Shown piece after piece: positions 52,033-61,217 of a DNA stretch of 64,000 nt. This DNA is from Acinetobacter sp. ANC 4470. Lineage in GTDB: Bacteria > Pseudomonadota > Gammaproteobacteria > Pseudomonadales > Moraxellaceae. Every line of letters begins with the position of its first letter. Position 1 is the first letter of the stretch. The notes beneath the pieces are model-generated. The model did no database searches and was not told the DNA's origin. It saw nothing but the letters and a program-made list of their open reading frames with translations. Location of the stretch: positions 124,001 to 188,000 of the forward strand of contig NZ_NEGC01000005.1 in assembly GCF_002135335.1 (NCBI RefSeq), in the 5' to 3' direction. Made by a program: the position numbers and the translations under genes.

Positions 52033-52686
52033 ATGTTTGAACCAACAATGAATAAAAAATACATTTTCGTACTGGGTTTTATTACTCTGCTCATCATGAC
52101 TTGTGGTGGTCTTTATTGGAAATATCAAAAATTTATTCCAACCCTGCCCAATCAAGTTGAATTTTCTCATCAAGTTGAACTTCCTAATCAAGTTCAATTT
52201 CCCAAGACATTGTCGGATATCGAAATCACTGATATCCGTAAGCAAACGCCTATTAGCAGTATTCATGTTTATAAAGCCGCTCGAGTGGTCAAATTATTAC
52301 ATCAAGATCAAGTCATTAGAAACTATCCGATGCGACTTGGTTTCGACCCTATAGGGCACAAAATTCAAGAAGGTGATGGTAAAACACCAGAAGGTCGTTA
52401 TGTAATCGACTGGCGCAATGGGCAAAGTGCTTTTTATAAGTCTTTGCACATTTCCTACCCAAACCAGCAAGATAAAGCAACAGCGGCTCGCTTAGGCGTC
52501 TCTGCTGGTGGCGATGTGATGATTCACGGCTCCGCCACAAGTAAACAGATGGAGAAACTTCCTAAACTGATGGATTATATGCCCCAACAAGATTGGACTT
52601 GGGGTTGTATTGCCGTCCGTAATGTCGATATGGATGAAATTTGGAAACTGGTTGATAACGGCACGATTATCGAAATTTATCCTTAA
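52033..52686 (+). CDS. L,D-transpeptidase family (YkuD) protein
   Basis: 217 residues; translation may begin at 52033 or at the ATG 52048 (MNKKYIFVLGF). An N-terminal membrane anchor (about 8-26) is followed by a linker with a short repeated element (NQVEF, HQVEL, NQVQF) and the YkuD domain. The catalytic stretch shows the first histidine in MIHGSATSKQ and the nucleophilic cysteine in WTWGCIAVRNVDM (the usual S/T-x-G-C-I-x-x-R). Cross-links peptidoglycan or attaches proteins to it in the periplasm; the exact target is unknown. Confidence 0.88.
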   Translation: MFEPTMNKKYIFVLGFITLLIMTCGGLYWKYQKFIPTLPNQVEFSHQVELPNQVQFPKTLSDIEITDIRKQTPISSIHVYKAARVVKLLHQDQVIRNYPMRLGFDPIGHKIQEGDGKTPEGRYVIDWRNGQSAFYKSLHISYPNQQDKATAARLGVSAGGDVMIHGSATSKQMEKLPKLMDYMPQQDWTWGCIAVRNVDMDEIWKLVDNGTIIEIYP

Positions 52687-52716
52687 CTGCGTTTGAGTAT
52701 TCAAGGTATATACAAA

Positions 52717-53122
52717 ATGATCATAAATATTCATCAAGTTGCAGCAAACATCGCTTCTCAACTCTCTGAAACGAGCTGTAGCCAGCCTTTTGGTCCAGAT
52801 TGTGATGTCTACAAGGTTTTTGATAAAGTTTTTTTAATGATCTTTAAACTACAAGGAAAGCGTGTCATTAACCTTAAAGTAGAACCTCAGCGTGGAGAAA
52901 TGCTTCGAGATTTTTATCCCTTTATTCACGCAGGTTATCATATGAATAAACAACACTGGATTAGCGTATATCAAGATGATGCACTGGATTAGCGTATATC
53001 AAGATGATGCACTGGATACTCAACTCATAACAGACTTAGTTATCGGCTCTTATGAAATGGTGGTCAATAAACTCAATAAAATTCAAAAACAACGCTTAAA
53101 TCTACTGAAAAGTATCCAATAA
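52717..53122 (+). pseudogene. MmcQ/YjbR-family gene, frameshifted by a 28-bp duplication
   Basis: Starts MIINIHQVAANIASQLSET and shows the family core VYKVFDKVFLMIF, RVINLKVEP and FIHAGYHMNKQHWISVYQDD. A tandem 28-base repeat then shifts the frame and the reading stops at 52990-52992. Removing one repeat unit restores a 125-residue protein continuing DALDTQLITDLVIGSYEMVV to TAA at 53120. The fold is a CyaY-like/MmcQ protein of unknown role. Whether the product is lost depends on whether this strain's duplication is fixed. Confidence 0.82.
52954..53009 (+). repeat. 28-base perfect tandem duplication
   Basis: Two identical copies (52954-52981 and 52982-53009), each beginning CACTGGATTAGCG, plus eight further matching bases. 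The length is not a multiple of three, so it disrupts the gene; it would be precisely removable by slippage or recombination. Confidence 0.95.
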
Positions 53123-53153
53123 AAAAGCGAATAGTTCACAGCTATTCGCTTTG
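53122..53153. terminator. Bidirectional terminator
   Basis: AAAGCGAATAG/CTATTCGCTTT stem with a seven-base loop between two convergent genes. Confidence 0.85.
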
Positions 53154-53178
53154 CCATTATTGAGTCATACAAGCAAAA

Positions 53179-53865
53179 TCAATCTTCAGGATATTCAAAA
53201 CGATAACCCACGCCATACACTGCTTGAATCCATTCATGACGGTTACCCGTTTCAGCTGCATCCGAAATTTTACGGCGTAGGTTTTTAATATGGCTATCAA
53301 TCACCCGATCTGCCACGTCAAAACTATCAGGGTTAATATGATCTAATAACTGTGCACGTGAATACACTTGCCCGACATGTTCTAAAAACAACTCAAGTAA
53401 ACGGAATTCAGTTGGTGTTAAATTCAAAGTTTTTTGTTGATACCAAATACGTTGTTGCGCTTTATCCATACGGAATAAGCTATTTTGCTCAGGTTCAGCT
53501 TGACGGTCTAAACGACGTAACACCGCTTGTACACGAGCCACTAACTCTTTCGGGCTAAATGGTTTGCAAAGGTAATCATCCGCGCCCATATTTAGACCCA
53601 ATACACGGTCAATTTCTTCAGTGCGTGCAGTGACCATAATAATCGGTAAGTCTGACTGTTCACGCACCTTACGGCAGATGGTCAAACCATCCATACGCGG
53701 CACCATTAAGTCTAAAATCATTAAGCTAGGTTTACGCTGCATAAAGCTATTATAGGCCTCTTGACCATCATGAAACATACTGACTTCAAAGCCTGCTGCT
53801 TCTAAATAATCTCGCACCAATTGTGCAAGTTCAACTTCATCTTCAACCAGCATGACATGTTTCAT
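53179..53865 (-). CDS. baeR: Response regulator BaeR-like (OmpR family)
   Basis: 228 residues. Receiver domain with phospho-accepting Asp52 (MILDLMVPRMDG) and Lys102 (YLCKPFSP), and an OmpR-type winged helix (TLNLTPTEFRLLELF, DRVIDSHIKNLRRKI, VYGVGYRFE). The sequence resembles the BaeR regulator of Acinetobacter, which with BaeS responds to envelope stress and raises efflux pump expression. It lies 12 bases after the kinase gene's stop-side start junction in the same operon (baeS-baeR order on the minus strand). Confidence 0.85.
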   Translation of the reverse strand: MKHVMLVEDEVELAQLVRDYLEAAGFEVSMFHDGQEAYNSFMQRKPSLMILDLMVPRMDGLTICRKVREQSDLPIIMVTARTEEIDRVLGLNMGADDYLCKPFSPKELVARVQAVLRRLDRQAEPEQNSLFRMDKAQQRIWYQQKTLNLTPTEFRLLELFLEHVGQVYSRAQLLDHINPDSFDVADRVIDSHIKNLRRKISDAAETGNRHEWIQAVYGVGYRFEYPED

Positions 53866-53877
53866 GAATCTTATTCC

Positions 53878-55566
53878 TTATGAGTTTAACTGTTTTGGGA
53901 AAGTCAGTTTGCAACGCAAACCACCCAAGGGTGAATGTTCAAAACTCAATTTCCCACCCAATGCCTGCGCAATTTTACCAGATAATGCCAACCCTAAACC
54001 TGTACCACCTGTACTGCGGGTACGTGAGTCATCAACACGATAGAAACGCTCACCTAAACGTGCCAGTTGTTCATCCGTTAAGCCAAATGGACTATCATCG
54101 ACAATCACGCTCCAATGCGTTGCAGACTGTTCAGTATGCACACGTACCTCACCGCCTGCTTCAGTATAACGAATGCTGTTGCCGAGTAAGTTGACCATAA
54201 TTTGTTTAAAGCGATCTATATCTAATTGTAAATTCGCACCTTCACCTTGCACTGAAATTGATAGATTGGCTTGGGCAAATTTAGGCTTAAAGTTTTCAAT
54301 TTCCTGCAATAGTACATTCCACGGGTTCACTTCGGACATATAACATGTCAGTTGCTGCGCTTCGGCTTGGGCTAAGTCAGCCAAATCTTGGGTCAGTTTT
54401 TTCAAACTGGTGACTTGACGCAACATCGCTTCAAAATGCTCTGGGGTTGGTTTACGAATACCATCCTGCATCGCTTCAATTTGAGCTTGTAATACTGCCA
54501 ATGGTGTTTTTAACTCATGTGAAGTATCGGCTACCCACTGACGACGTGAACGTTCATGCTGATCTAAAATGACCGCCAATTGATTAATTTCAGTGGATAA
54601 ATCACCCAATTCATCATTCCGATTAATTTTTACCTGATGCTGATAATGTCCTTTGGTCAATTCACGTGTCGCATTTAACAAGCGTTGAATTGGCTTTTTA
54701 AAATAGGTTGCCAACAATAAAGCCGCAATCAAACTGGTAAAAATAGTTAAACCATAAACCAGCAGTAAATAGCGCTTTTGATTACTAAAAAAGTTAATAC
54801 TCAAAGCATCATCTTGGTCTAGCACAGGCTTTAAACCCAAATAACCAATGACTTTATTATTAACCATGATTGGACGATAAGACACGGGAATATCCGAAGG
54901 TTCACCGACCACAAACTGTCGGTCCGCATCATATAAGGACAATCGAGAACTTAAGCCCAAACGGTCAGGCATGGAAATAAACTGCTTTTTCTTACTTTGA
55001 TTATGTGTTGAATTTGTTTGCGTCCCGTCAGTTTTTTGATTCGGACGAAAGCTATTTTGATTAGAACTTAATGGAAATTTAAGCCCTTCAAAAGGTTGAT
55101 ATTCTGAAGGCAAATTCAACTCGATCATCTTCAGTTCTTCTTCATTTAATATCGACTTATGCTGTCCAGCCTTATCTAAATCAGGCGAGACATTCATTAA
55201 AGAATTGTCCTGAAAATAACGTTGTTGCAAGGCAATATCGTACTGACGGCGTAACCACCAACGTGACAACTTGTCATAATCATCGGGGGCTGCCTTACCT
55301 TCAATTTGCAAAATTTGTGCTTGAATGGCATTGCCCCAGTCATGATAGACCGTATAAACCCCTGCCAAATTACCGATAATATGATCGAGCTTCTGCATTT
55401 CAACATCTGCCACATAGCGAGCAAAGTTTTTTTGCATGGTCCAATGCAAGACACCAAGGCTCACCGTCGTAATCACTAAAGTTGTGAGTAACACGGTTAA
55501 AAATAGGCGTAGGGCAATTGGAACACGACGAATTTTCAAATGCAAAATCTCAAAATTTCTTTTCAA
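53878..55566 (-). CDS. baeS: Sensor histidine kinase BaeS-like
   Basis: 562 residues. Membrane helices at about 19-41 and 267-288 flank a long periplasmic sensor domain with a low-complexity N/Q/K-rich insert (about residues 168-195). HAMP about 289-340; phosphorylated His350 in ADTSHELKTPLAVLQ; N box GNSIRYTEAGGEV; G box GGTGLGLALSGKIAQALGG. The usual D-x-G-x-G box reads VDDSPFGLTD, a deviation worth noting. Detects envelope damage and phosphorylates the BaeR-like partner. Divergent from the lipoprotein gene at 55678. Confidence 0.85.
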   Translation of the reverse strand: MKRNFEILHLKIRRVPIALRLFLTVLLTTLVITTVSLGVLHWTMQKNFARYVADVEMQKLDHIIGNLAGVYTVYHDWGNAIQAQILQIEGKAAPDDYDKLSRWWLRRQYDIALQQRYFQDNSLMNVSPDLDKAGQHKSILNEEELKMIELNLPSEYQPFEGLKFPLSSNQNSFRPNQKTDGTQTNSTHNQSKKKQFISMPDRLGLSSRLSLYDADRQFVVGEPSDIPVSYRPIMVNNKVIGYLGLKPVLDQDDALSINFFSNQKRYLLLVYGLTIFTSLIAALLLATYFKKPIQRLLNATRELTKGHYQHQVKINRNDELGDLSTEINQLAVILDQHERSRRQWVADTSHELKTPLAVLQAQIEAMQDGIRKPTPEHFEAMLRQVTSLKKLTQDLADLAQAEAQQLTCYMSEVNPWNVLLQEIENFKPKFAQANLSISVQGEGANLQLDIDRFKQIMVNLLGNSIRYTEAGGEVRVHTEQSATHWSVIVDDSPFGLTDEQLARLGERFYRVDDSRTRSTGGTGLGLALSGKIAQALGGKLSFEHSPLGGLRCKLTFPKQLNS

Positions 55567-55677
55567 TTTATTATTGTAACCAACACCATGCTAAAAAACT
55601 CTCCATTGTTTCTACATCATTATTATTTATTCTTTAACTGATCAAAATTACATTATTTTTCATTGGAGATAAAAACA

Positions 55678-56325
55678 ATGAATTCCATGACAAAACTTGC
55701 TTTAGTGAGCGCCAGTGTTCTGAGCATAGGGGCTTTAACAGCTTGCCAATCGAACAATACAATTAAAGATAACGACCATGCTCGTATGATGAAAGACCAT
55801 CATCCTCAGCATGAACGCAAAATGACAGCAGAACAACGTGAACAATTCCAACAAGCACGTCATGAACGTAAACAAGTAGTTGAACAAATTAAAAATGCAT
55901 GTGATAGCAAAGCAGCGGGTACAGCAGTACAAATTAAAGCGGGTGAAAAGACCCTTGATGGTACTTGCACCATGACATTTAAACCAGATCGCAAAGCAAT
56001 GAAACAAATGCATGATCGTCAACATCAACAAGGTACGCGTGAACATCGTCCAATGCGCGGTGAAATGCGTAATACTATGCATATGCAGCGTAACGAACCA
56101 TTAACAGATGCTCGACGTGCTGAGTTAACCAAGCAATTTAATCAACGCTTAGCTGAACGCCAAGCAACGCAACAAGCCATTGCTAAAGCCTGTCAGGGTC
56201 AAACACACGGCAAAGTGATTCAACTAAAAGTTGCTGCGCAAACCATTGATGGTCAATGTAAAGTTCGCTTCCAACCTAAAGCCTCTATTGCGTCGTCCCC
56301 AGCTCCAGTGAAATCAGCCACATAA
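55678..56325 (+). CDS. Putative lipoprotein with two tandem Cys-containing repeats
   Basis: 215 residues from ATG 55678, with GGAGA upstream. Lipobox LTAC at about residue 22. Two repeats of about 50 residues follow: the first has EQIKNACDSKAAGTAVQIKAG...LDGTCTMTF, the second AIAKACQGQTHGKVIQLKVAA...IDGQCKVRF. Each has two cysteines that could form one disulfide. Between them is a His/Met/Arg-rich linker (KQMHDRQHQQGTREHRPMRG). I do not recognise a named family; position opposite BaeSR suggests an envelope-stress target, similar in spirit to Spy, but this is inference. Confidence 0.65.
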   Translation: MNSMTKLALVSASVLSIGALTACQSNNTIKDNDHARMMKDHHPQHERKMTAEQREQFQQARHERKQVVEQIKNACDSKAAGTAVQIKAGEKTLDGTCTMTFKPDRKAMKQMHDRQHQQGTREHRPMRGEMRNTMHMQRNEPLTDARRAELTKQFNQRLAERQATQQAIAKACQGQTHGKVIQLKVAAQTIDGQCKVRFQPKASIASSPAPVKSAT

Positions 56326-56341
56326 ATATCTCCCCACGTTT

Positions 56342-56367
56342 AAAAGGTGCATTTATGCACCTTTTTT
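56342..56367 (+). terminator. Terminator of the lipoprotein gene
   Basis: AAAAGGTGCAT/ATGCACCTTTT with a two-base loop plus T6. The rest of 56368-56620 is promoter and leader for the acyl-CoA dehydrogenase; no gene seen. Confidence 0.85.
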
Positions 56368-56620
56368 ATTGGACATAAAAATTTACGTATTTGACTATTT
56401 ATGACATCAAATAAAGCATAAAAGCATTTACACTCAACATACTTAGCAATTTCAAGCTAAAAATCTTTGACTTTACAGTCACCAAGAAAAAGCATGGAAA
56501 AGCTTGTACCAAGCAAGAAGATGTTGCACGATTACCCCATAGAAATACGTGTCTAAAGAAGGCACGTTCCAATGTTTATTAGGATTATAAGCTGGTTAAA
56601 CCAGTATTGAGGAAACCGAT

Positions 56621-58423
56621 ATGCCACAATACAAAGCGCCTTTACGTGATATGCAATTCGTTTTACATGAATTATTAAATGCCGAAGAACACTATGCAAA
56701 ACTTCCAGCATATCAAGACACCGTAAACCGTGAGTTGGTTGATCAATATTTAGAAGCTGCTGCTGACTTCTGTGAAAACGAACTTTCTCCTCTTAACCAA
56801 GTCGGCGACCGTGAAGGTTGTACTTGGAATGATGGCGTTGTTACAACTCCAACAGGCTTTAAAGAAGCGTATCAAAAATACATCGAACTCGGCTTCCCAT
56901 CTCTTTCTGTACCAGAAGAACATGGCGGTCAAGGTCTACCTGGTTCATTAGGCGTAACAATTTCAGAAATGGTCGGTACTTCGAACTGGTCATGGGGTAT
57001 GTACCCAGGTCTTTCTCACGGCGCAGTACGTACCGTTGAGCATCATGGTTCTGACGAACAAAAAGCGCTTTATTTACCTAAACTTGTGACAGGTGAATGG
57101 ACAGGAACCATGTGTTTAACAGAATCTCATGCAGGTTCTGACTTAGGTCTTATCCGTTCTAAAGCTGAACCAAATGCAGACGGTAGCTTTGCAATCTCTG
57201 GCGAGAAAATCTTTATCTCTGCTGGTGAACACGACATGGCTGAGAACATTATTCATATTGTTCTTGCTCGTCTACCGGGTGCACCTAAAGGCACTAAAGG
57301 TATTTCGTTATTCATCGTACCTAAATTCAACGTCAATGCTGACGGTTCAATGGCTGACCGCAATGCCGTTCGTTGTGGTTCAATCGAACACAAAATGGGT
57401 ATTCATGGTAACTCGACGTGTGTCATCAACTTTGATAACGCAAAAGGTTTCTTGATTGGTCCTGAAAACCGCGGTCTAAACTGCATGTTCACATTCATGA
57501 ACACTGCACGTATTGGTACTGCTGTACAAGGTCTTGCAGCGTCTGAAGGTTCTTTCCAAGGTGCGCTTGCATATGCGAAAGATCGTTTAGCAATGCGTTC
57601 ACTTTCAGGTGTTAAAGCGCCAGAAAAAGAAGCAGATCCGATCATTGTTCACCCTGCTGTACGTAATATGCTTTTAACGCAAAAATCATTTGCTGAAGGC
57701 GGTCGTGCATTGGTTTACCTATTATCTCAATATGCAGATACAGTTGAACAAGGCGCAACAGAAGAAGAACGTAAATTTGCTGACAACATATTGTCACTGC
57801 TTACTCCGATTGCAAAAGCATTCTTAACTGAAACTGGTTCAGAATCTGCGAAACACGGTGTGCAAGTGTTCGGTGGTCATGGCTTTATTTCTGAACATGG
57901 CATGGAACAAATCGTACGTGATACACGTATTGCTTGCTTGTACGAAGGTACAACTGAAATTCAAGCACTTGATTTATTAGGTCGTAAAGTTTTGGGTACT
58001 CAAGGTGCAATGTTGAAAGACTTCACTAAGATCATCCATAAATTCTGCGACGCAAACAAAGACAACGCTGCAATGAGCGAATTTGTTGAACCACTTGCTG
58101 CTCTAAATAAAGAGTGGGGTGATTTAACTATGCAAATTGGTATGCGTGCGATGCAAAACCCAGATGAAGTGGGTGCTGCTGCGGTAGACTTCCTGTACTT
58201 CTCTGGATACGTAACCCTCGCTTACCTATGGGCACGTATGGCACTTGTTGCACAAGAAACCCTTGCTGCTGGTACAACTGACGTTGACTTCTATAACGCG
58301 AAAGTGACTACTGCTCGTTTCTACTTCAAGAAAATCCTGCCGCGCGTTCGCTCACACGTTGACGTGATTGCTGGTGGCTTAGAGCCATTGATGTCTTTAG
58401 ATGCTGAACATTTCGCTTTCTAA
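56621..58423 (+). CDS. Acyl-CoA dehydrogenase, long form, paralog 1
   Basis: 600 residues, longer than the usual 380 because of N- and C-terminal extensions. FAD-dependent alpha,beta-dehydrogenation of acyl-CoA. Seen: MCLTESHAGSDLGLIRSKAEP and ISGEKIFISAGEHDMAENI (FAD/substrate loops), KMGIHGNSTCVINF, QVFGGHGFISEHGMEQIVRD, and the catalytic base region ACLYEGTTEIQALDLLGRK (glutamate at about residue 446). A GAGGAAA site precedes the ATG. Roughly half identical to the next gene; the pair probably arose by tandem duplication. Confidence 0.92.
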   Translation: MPQYKAPLRDMQFVLHELLNAEEHYAKLPAYQDTVNRELVDQYLEAAADFCENELSPLNQVGDREGCTWNDGVVTTPTGFKEAYQKYIELGFPSLSVPEEHGGQGLPGSLGVTISEMVGTSNWSWGMYPGLSHGAVRTVEHHGSDEQKALYLPKLVTGEWTGTMCLTESHAGSDLGLIRSKAEPNADGSFAISGEKIFISAGEHDMAENIIHIVLARLPGAPKGTKGISLFIVPKFNVNADGSMADRNAVRCGSIEHKMGIHGNSTCVINFDNAKGFLIGPENRGLNCMFTFMNTARIGTAVQGLAASEGSFQGALAYAKDRLAMRSLSGVKAPEKEADPIIVHPAVRNMLLTQKSFAEGGRALVYLLSQYADTVEQGATEEERKFADNILSLLTPIAKAFLTETGSESAKHGVQVFGGHGFISEHGMEQIVRDTRIACLYEGTTEIQALDLLGRKVLGTQGAMLKDFTKIIHKFCDANKDNAAMSEFVEPLAALNKEWGDLTMQIGMRAMQNPDEVGAAAVDFLYFSGYVTLAYLWARMALVAQETLAAGTTDVDFYNAKVTTARFYFKKILPRVRSHVDVIAGGLEPLMSLDAEHFAF

Positions 58424-58463
58424 TCCGACATTATAAAAAACTGTACTCATGAGTACAAAAAAG

Positions 58464-58500
58464 AAAAAGGACGGTCATAGCTTTGACGGTCCTTTTTCTT
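58464..58500 (+). terminator. Terminator between the two dehydrogenase genes
   Basis: AAAAAGGACGGTCA/TGACGGTCCTTTTT with one mismatch. A smaller palindrome TGTACTCATGAGTACA lies just upstream. The two genes are thus separate units. Confidence 0.85.
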
Positions 58501-58598
58501 TATAAATACACATAAATGTTAACCCTTAGTCGCCTAATCGAAATATCTTGCTTAGACTGACTAATACCAAAATTTAAACAAAAACAGGTGTCCGAATC

Positions 58599-60380
58599 AT
58601 GCCAATCTACAATGCGCCACTTGCAGATATGAAATTCATCCTTAACGATGTATTCAATGCAGAGCAATTCTGGCAAGCCAATGAAAATCTTGCACATATC
58701 GATGCTGCGACGGCAGAAGCTATTCTTGAAGAAATGGCTAAATTTGCGCAAAATGTGACTTTGCCGATCAACCGTACCGGTGATGAAGAAGGCGCAACAT
58801 TTAGCAATGGCAATGTGACTACTCCTGCTGGCTTTAAAGAAGCATTCAAACAATATGCTGAAGGTGGTTGGATTGGTTTAGGCGCTGACGAAGAATGGGG
58901 CGGTCAGGCGATGCCAAAAATGCTGACTGTGCTTTCTGATGAAATGTTATTCGCGACCAACCCATCATTTATGCTTTACCCTCTCCTTTCTGTTGGTGCG
59001 GGTATGGCGTTAAACAGCTATGCATCTCAAGAACAAAAAGAAACCTATTTACCTAAAATCTACTCTGGCGAATGGTCAGGCACGATGTGCTTAACCGAAC
59101 CACATGCAGGGACAGATTTGGGTATTATTAAAACCAAAGCTGAACCAAATGCAGATGGTACCTATAACATCACTGGGACTAAAATCTTTATTACCGGTGG
59201 CGACCACGACCTAGCTGAAAACATCATTCACCTGGTTCTGGCTAAAACCCCCGATGCACCTGCGGGTTCACGTGGCATTTCATTATTCATCGTGCCTAAA
59301 TTCATGGTTAATGAAGATGGTTCTATTGGTGAACGTAATACAGCAGGTCCAGGTTCAATCGAACACAAAATGGGCATCAAAGCCTCTGCAACATGTGTCA
59401 TGAACTTTGATGCTGCCAAAGGTTATTTGGTGGGCAAAGAAAACGAAGGTTTAGCAGCGATGTTCGTGATGATGAACTACGAACGTTTATCTATGGGTAT
59501 TCAAGGTCTAGGTGCTTCTGAATATGCTTACCAAAATGCAGCACAATACGCGACTGACCGTTTACAAGGTCGTAGTGCATCTGGCGTTCAATCGCCTGCG
59601 AAACCTGCAGACAGTATTTTAGTTCATGGTGATGTTCGTCGTATGTTGCTCAATGCACGTGCCAATAATGAAGCATCTCGTGCATTTGCAGTTTACGTAG
59701 GTCAACAACTCGATATCACTAAATTCTCAACAGATCCTGAAGCAATTAAAGCGGCAAATAACCGTGTGGCATTGCTTACCCCAATTGCAAAAGCATTTTT
59801 AACCGATACAGCGTTTAATGCGGTGATTGATTCGCAAATGGTCTTTGGCGGTCATGGTTATATCCGTGAATGGGGTATGGAGCAATGCGTACGTGATTTA
59901 CGTATTGCACAAATTTACGAAGGCACCAATGGTGTTCAATCTCAAGATTTAATTGGTCGTAAAACCATTAAATGCAATGGTTTATTCATTGCAGAATATA
60001 TCTCTGAGATTCGTGACTTTGCCAACGGTTTAGACGCTGAGTTAAACTTCATTAAAGATGCAACATTAGATGCTGCAACTGAAATTGAAGCAGTGACTCA
60101 ATATGTGATTGAAGCTGCAAGTGAAAATATAGAATTCCCGAACTCTGTGGCTGTTGATTACCTGCATGCAGTTGGTCTTTTAAGCTTCTCGTATATGTTT
60201 GCAAAAATTGCCAATGCAGCGAAAGCAAAAGATGGCGAGTTCTATCAAAATAAATTGGCTTTGGCTGCTTATTTTGCACAACGTATTTTGCCTGAAATCG
60301 ACTTGCGTATTACCAAAGTAAAAGCAGGTTCAGAAGTGATTATGAACTTTAGCGAAGACTACTTTACTACTCAGGCTTAA
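58599..60380 (+). CDS. Acyl-CoA dehydrogenase, long form, paralog 2
   Basis: 593 residues with the same plan as the previous gene: MCLTEPHAGTDLGIIKTKAEP, ITGTKIFITGGDHDLAENI, KMGIKASATCVMNF, MVFGGHGYIREWGMEQCVRD and the catalytic IYEGTNGVQSQDLIGRK. Differences in the acyl-binding segment suggest a different chain length. In related organisms these are annotated FadE-type or DmdC-like; no etfAB is in the window. An AGGTG site lies upstream of the ATG. Confidence 0.92.
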   Translation: MPIYNAPLADMKFILNDVFNAEQFWQANENLAHIDAATAEAILEEMAKFAQNVTLPINRTGDEEGATFSNGNVTTPAGFKEAFKQYAEGGWIGLGADEEWGGQAMPKMLTVLSDEMLFATNPSFMLYPLLSVGAGMALNSYASQEQKETYLPKIYSGEWSGTMCLTEPHAGTDLGIIKTKAEPNADGTYNITGTKIFITGGDHDLAENIIHLVLAKTPDAPAGSRGISLFIVPKFMVNEDGSIGERNTAGPGSIEHKMGIKASATCVMNFDAAKGYLVGKENEGLAAMFVMMNYERLSMGIQGLGASEYAYQNAAQYATDRLQGRSASGVQSPAKPADSILVHGDVRRMLLNARANNEASRAFAVYVGQQLDITKFSTDPEAIKAANNRVALLTPIAKAFLTDTAFNAVIDSQMVFGGHGYIREWGMEQCVRDLRIAQIYEGTNGVQSQDLIGRKTIKCNGLFIAEYISEIRDFANGLDAELNFIKDATLDAATEIEAVTQYVIEAASENIEFPNSVAVDYLHAVGLLSFSYMFAKIANAAKAKDGEFYQNKLALAAYFAQRILPEIDLRITKVKAGSEVIMNFSEDYFTTQA

Positions 60381-60398
60381 TTTTCCGAACTAAGCTTT

Positions 60399-60428
60399 AA
60401 AAACGCCTGCATTGTCAGGCGTTTTTTT
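60399..60428 (+). terminator. Terminator of the second dehydrogenase gene
   Basis: AAAAACGCCTG/CAGGCGTTTTT with a six-base loop and T8. Confidence 0.9.
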
Positions 60429-60441
60429 TGGATGATCTTTT

Positions 60442-61068
60442 TTATTTTGGATAAAATTTTCGAATCGCCTCAGACATTTCAGGATGATCATTTTCTAAAG
60501 CATGTGCGACATTTTCAGCATCTACTTTTGAACGATTCTGACTGACTTTAAATTTTCCTATAATCGAAGAAATTTCGATTTCGATTGCTACAATTTTCTC
60601 AAGTTGTTCTTCAATAAAATCATTCGGCGCATCCCCCATTTTCCAAGGAATATCCTGTGATGATTCATGAGTACGCGTTAAACGTGCCAATATGCCACGT
60701 AAATATTTCTGATCCTCTATTTTTTGGATGCTTCCTATGACATGTACCACACGATAATTCCAAGTCGGAACAACGCGATGATGTTCATGTTTACCCTCAT
60801 ACCAATTCGGAGAAATATAAGCCTGCTCTGCCTGAAAAATCACATACACGGATAAGGGTTGATTTAAAATTTCAAATAATGGGTTTTCTTTTGCAATATG
60901 CCCTTTAAGTACACCCAACTCGCCTTGAGTTGAATCTAACTCTAGTGGAATATGATTCGCCTCGATTTTTCCATCATGAGTTACAATGACACTCGCCAAT
61001 GAATGTTTTTCAATTAAATCGAAAAGTTCAAGAAGATTTTCCTGTTGAAAATGCGTGGGCAAATACAT
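60442..61068 (-). CDS. PaiB-like FMN-binding protein
   Basis: 208 residues. MYLPTHFQQENLLELFDLIEK at the start, IEANHIPLELDS, AYISPNWYEGKHEHHRVVPTWNY and LARLTRTHE match the PaiB/FMN-binding 'negative transcriptional regulator' family, a split-barrel flavin fold. In Bacillus PaiB affects protease synthesis, but the molecular role is unclear; an oxidoreductase-like function is possible. Monocistronic. Confidence 0.85.
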   Translation of the reverse strand: MYLPTHFQQENLLELFDLIEKHSLASVIVTHDGKIEANHIPLELDSTQGELGVLKGHIAKENPLFEILNQPLSVYVIFQAEQAYISPNWYEGKHEHHRVVPTWNYRVVHVIGSIQKIEDQKYLRGILARLTRTHESSQDIPWKMGDAPNDFIEEQLEKIVAIEIEISSIIGKFKVSQNRSKVDAENVAHALENDHPEMSEAIRKFYPK

Positions 61069-61217
61069 TTTTTATGCTCAAAAAGTAAATAAACTGTGAA
61101 AAAACCACTCTAATTTAAACATAAAATGGAATCAATAACTTTTGATTTATCTTTCATGTGCATGAAATTTGCATAGTATTTAATGAATCTCAGTTTGTAT
61201 AACCTAAGGAGGAAAAA

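Noticed and set aside
55567-55677. Inverted TCTCCATTG and CATTGGAGA between baeS and the lipoprotein gene as a BaeR operator
   Set aside because: The second arm is also the ribosome binding site and the spacing is about 60 bases; chance is likely.
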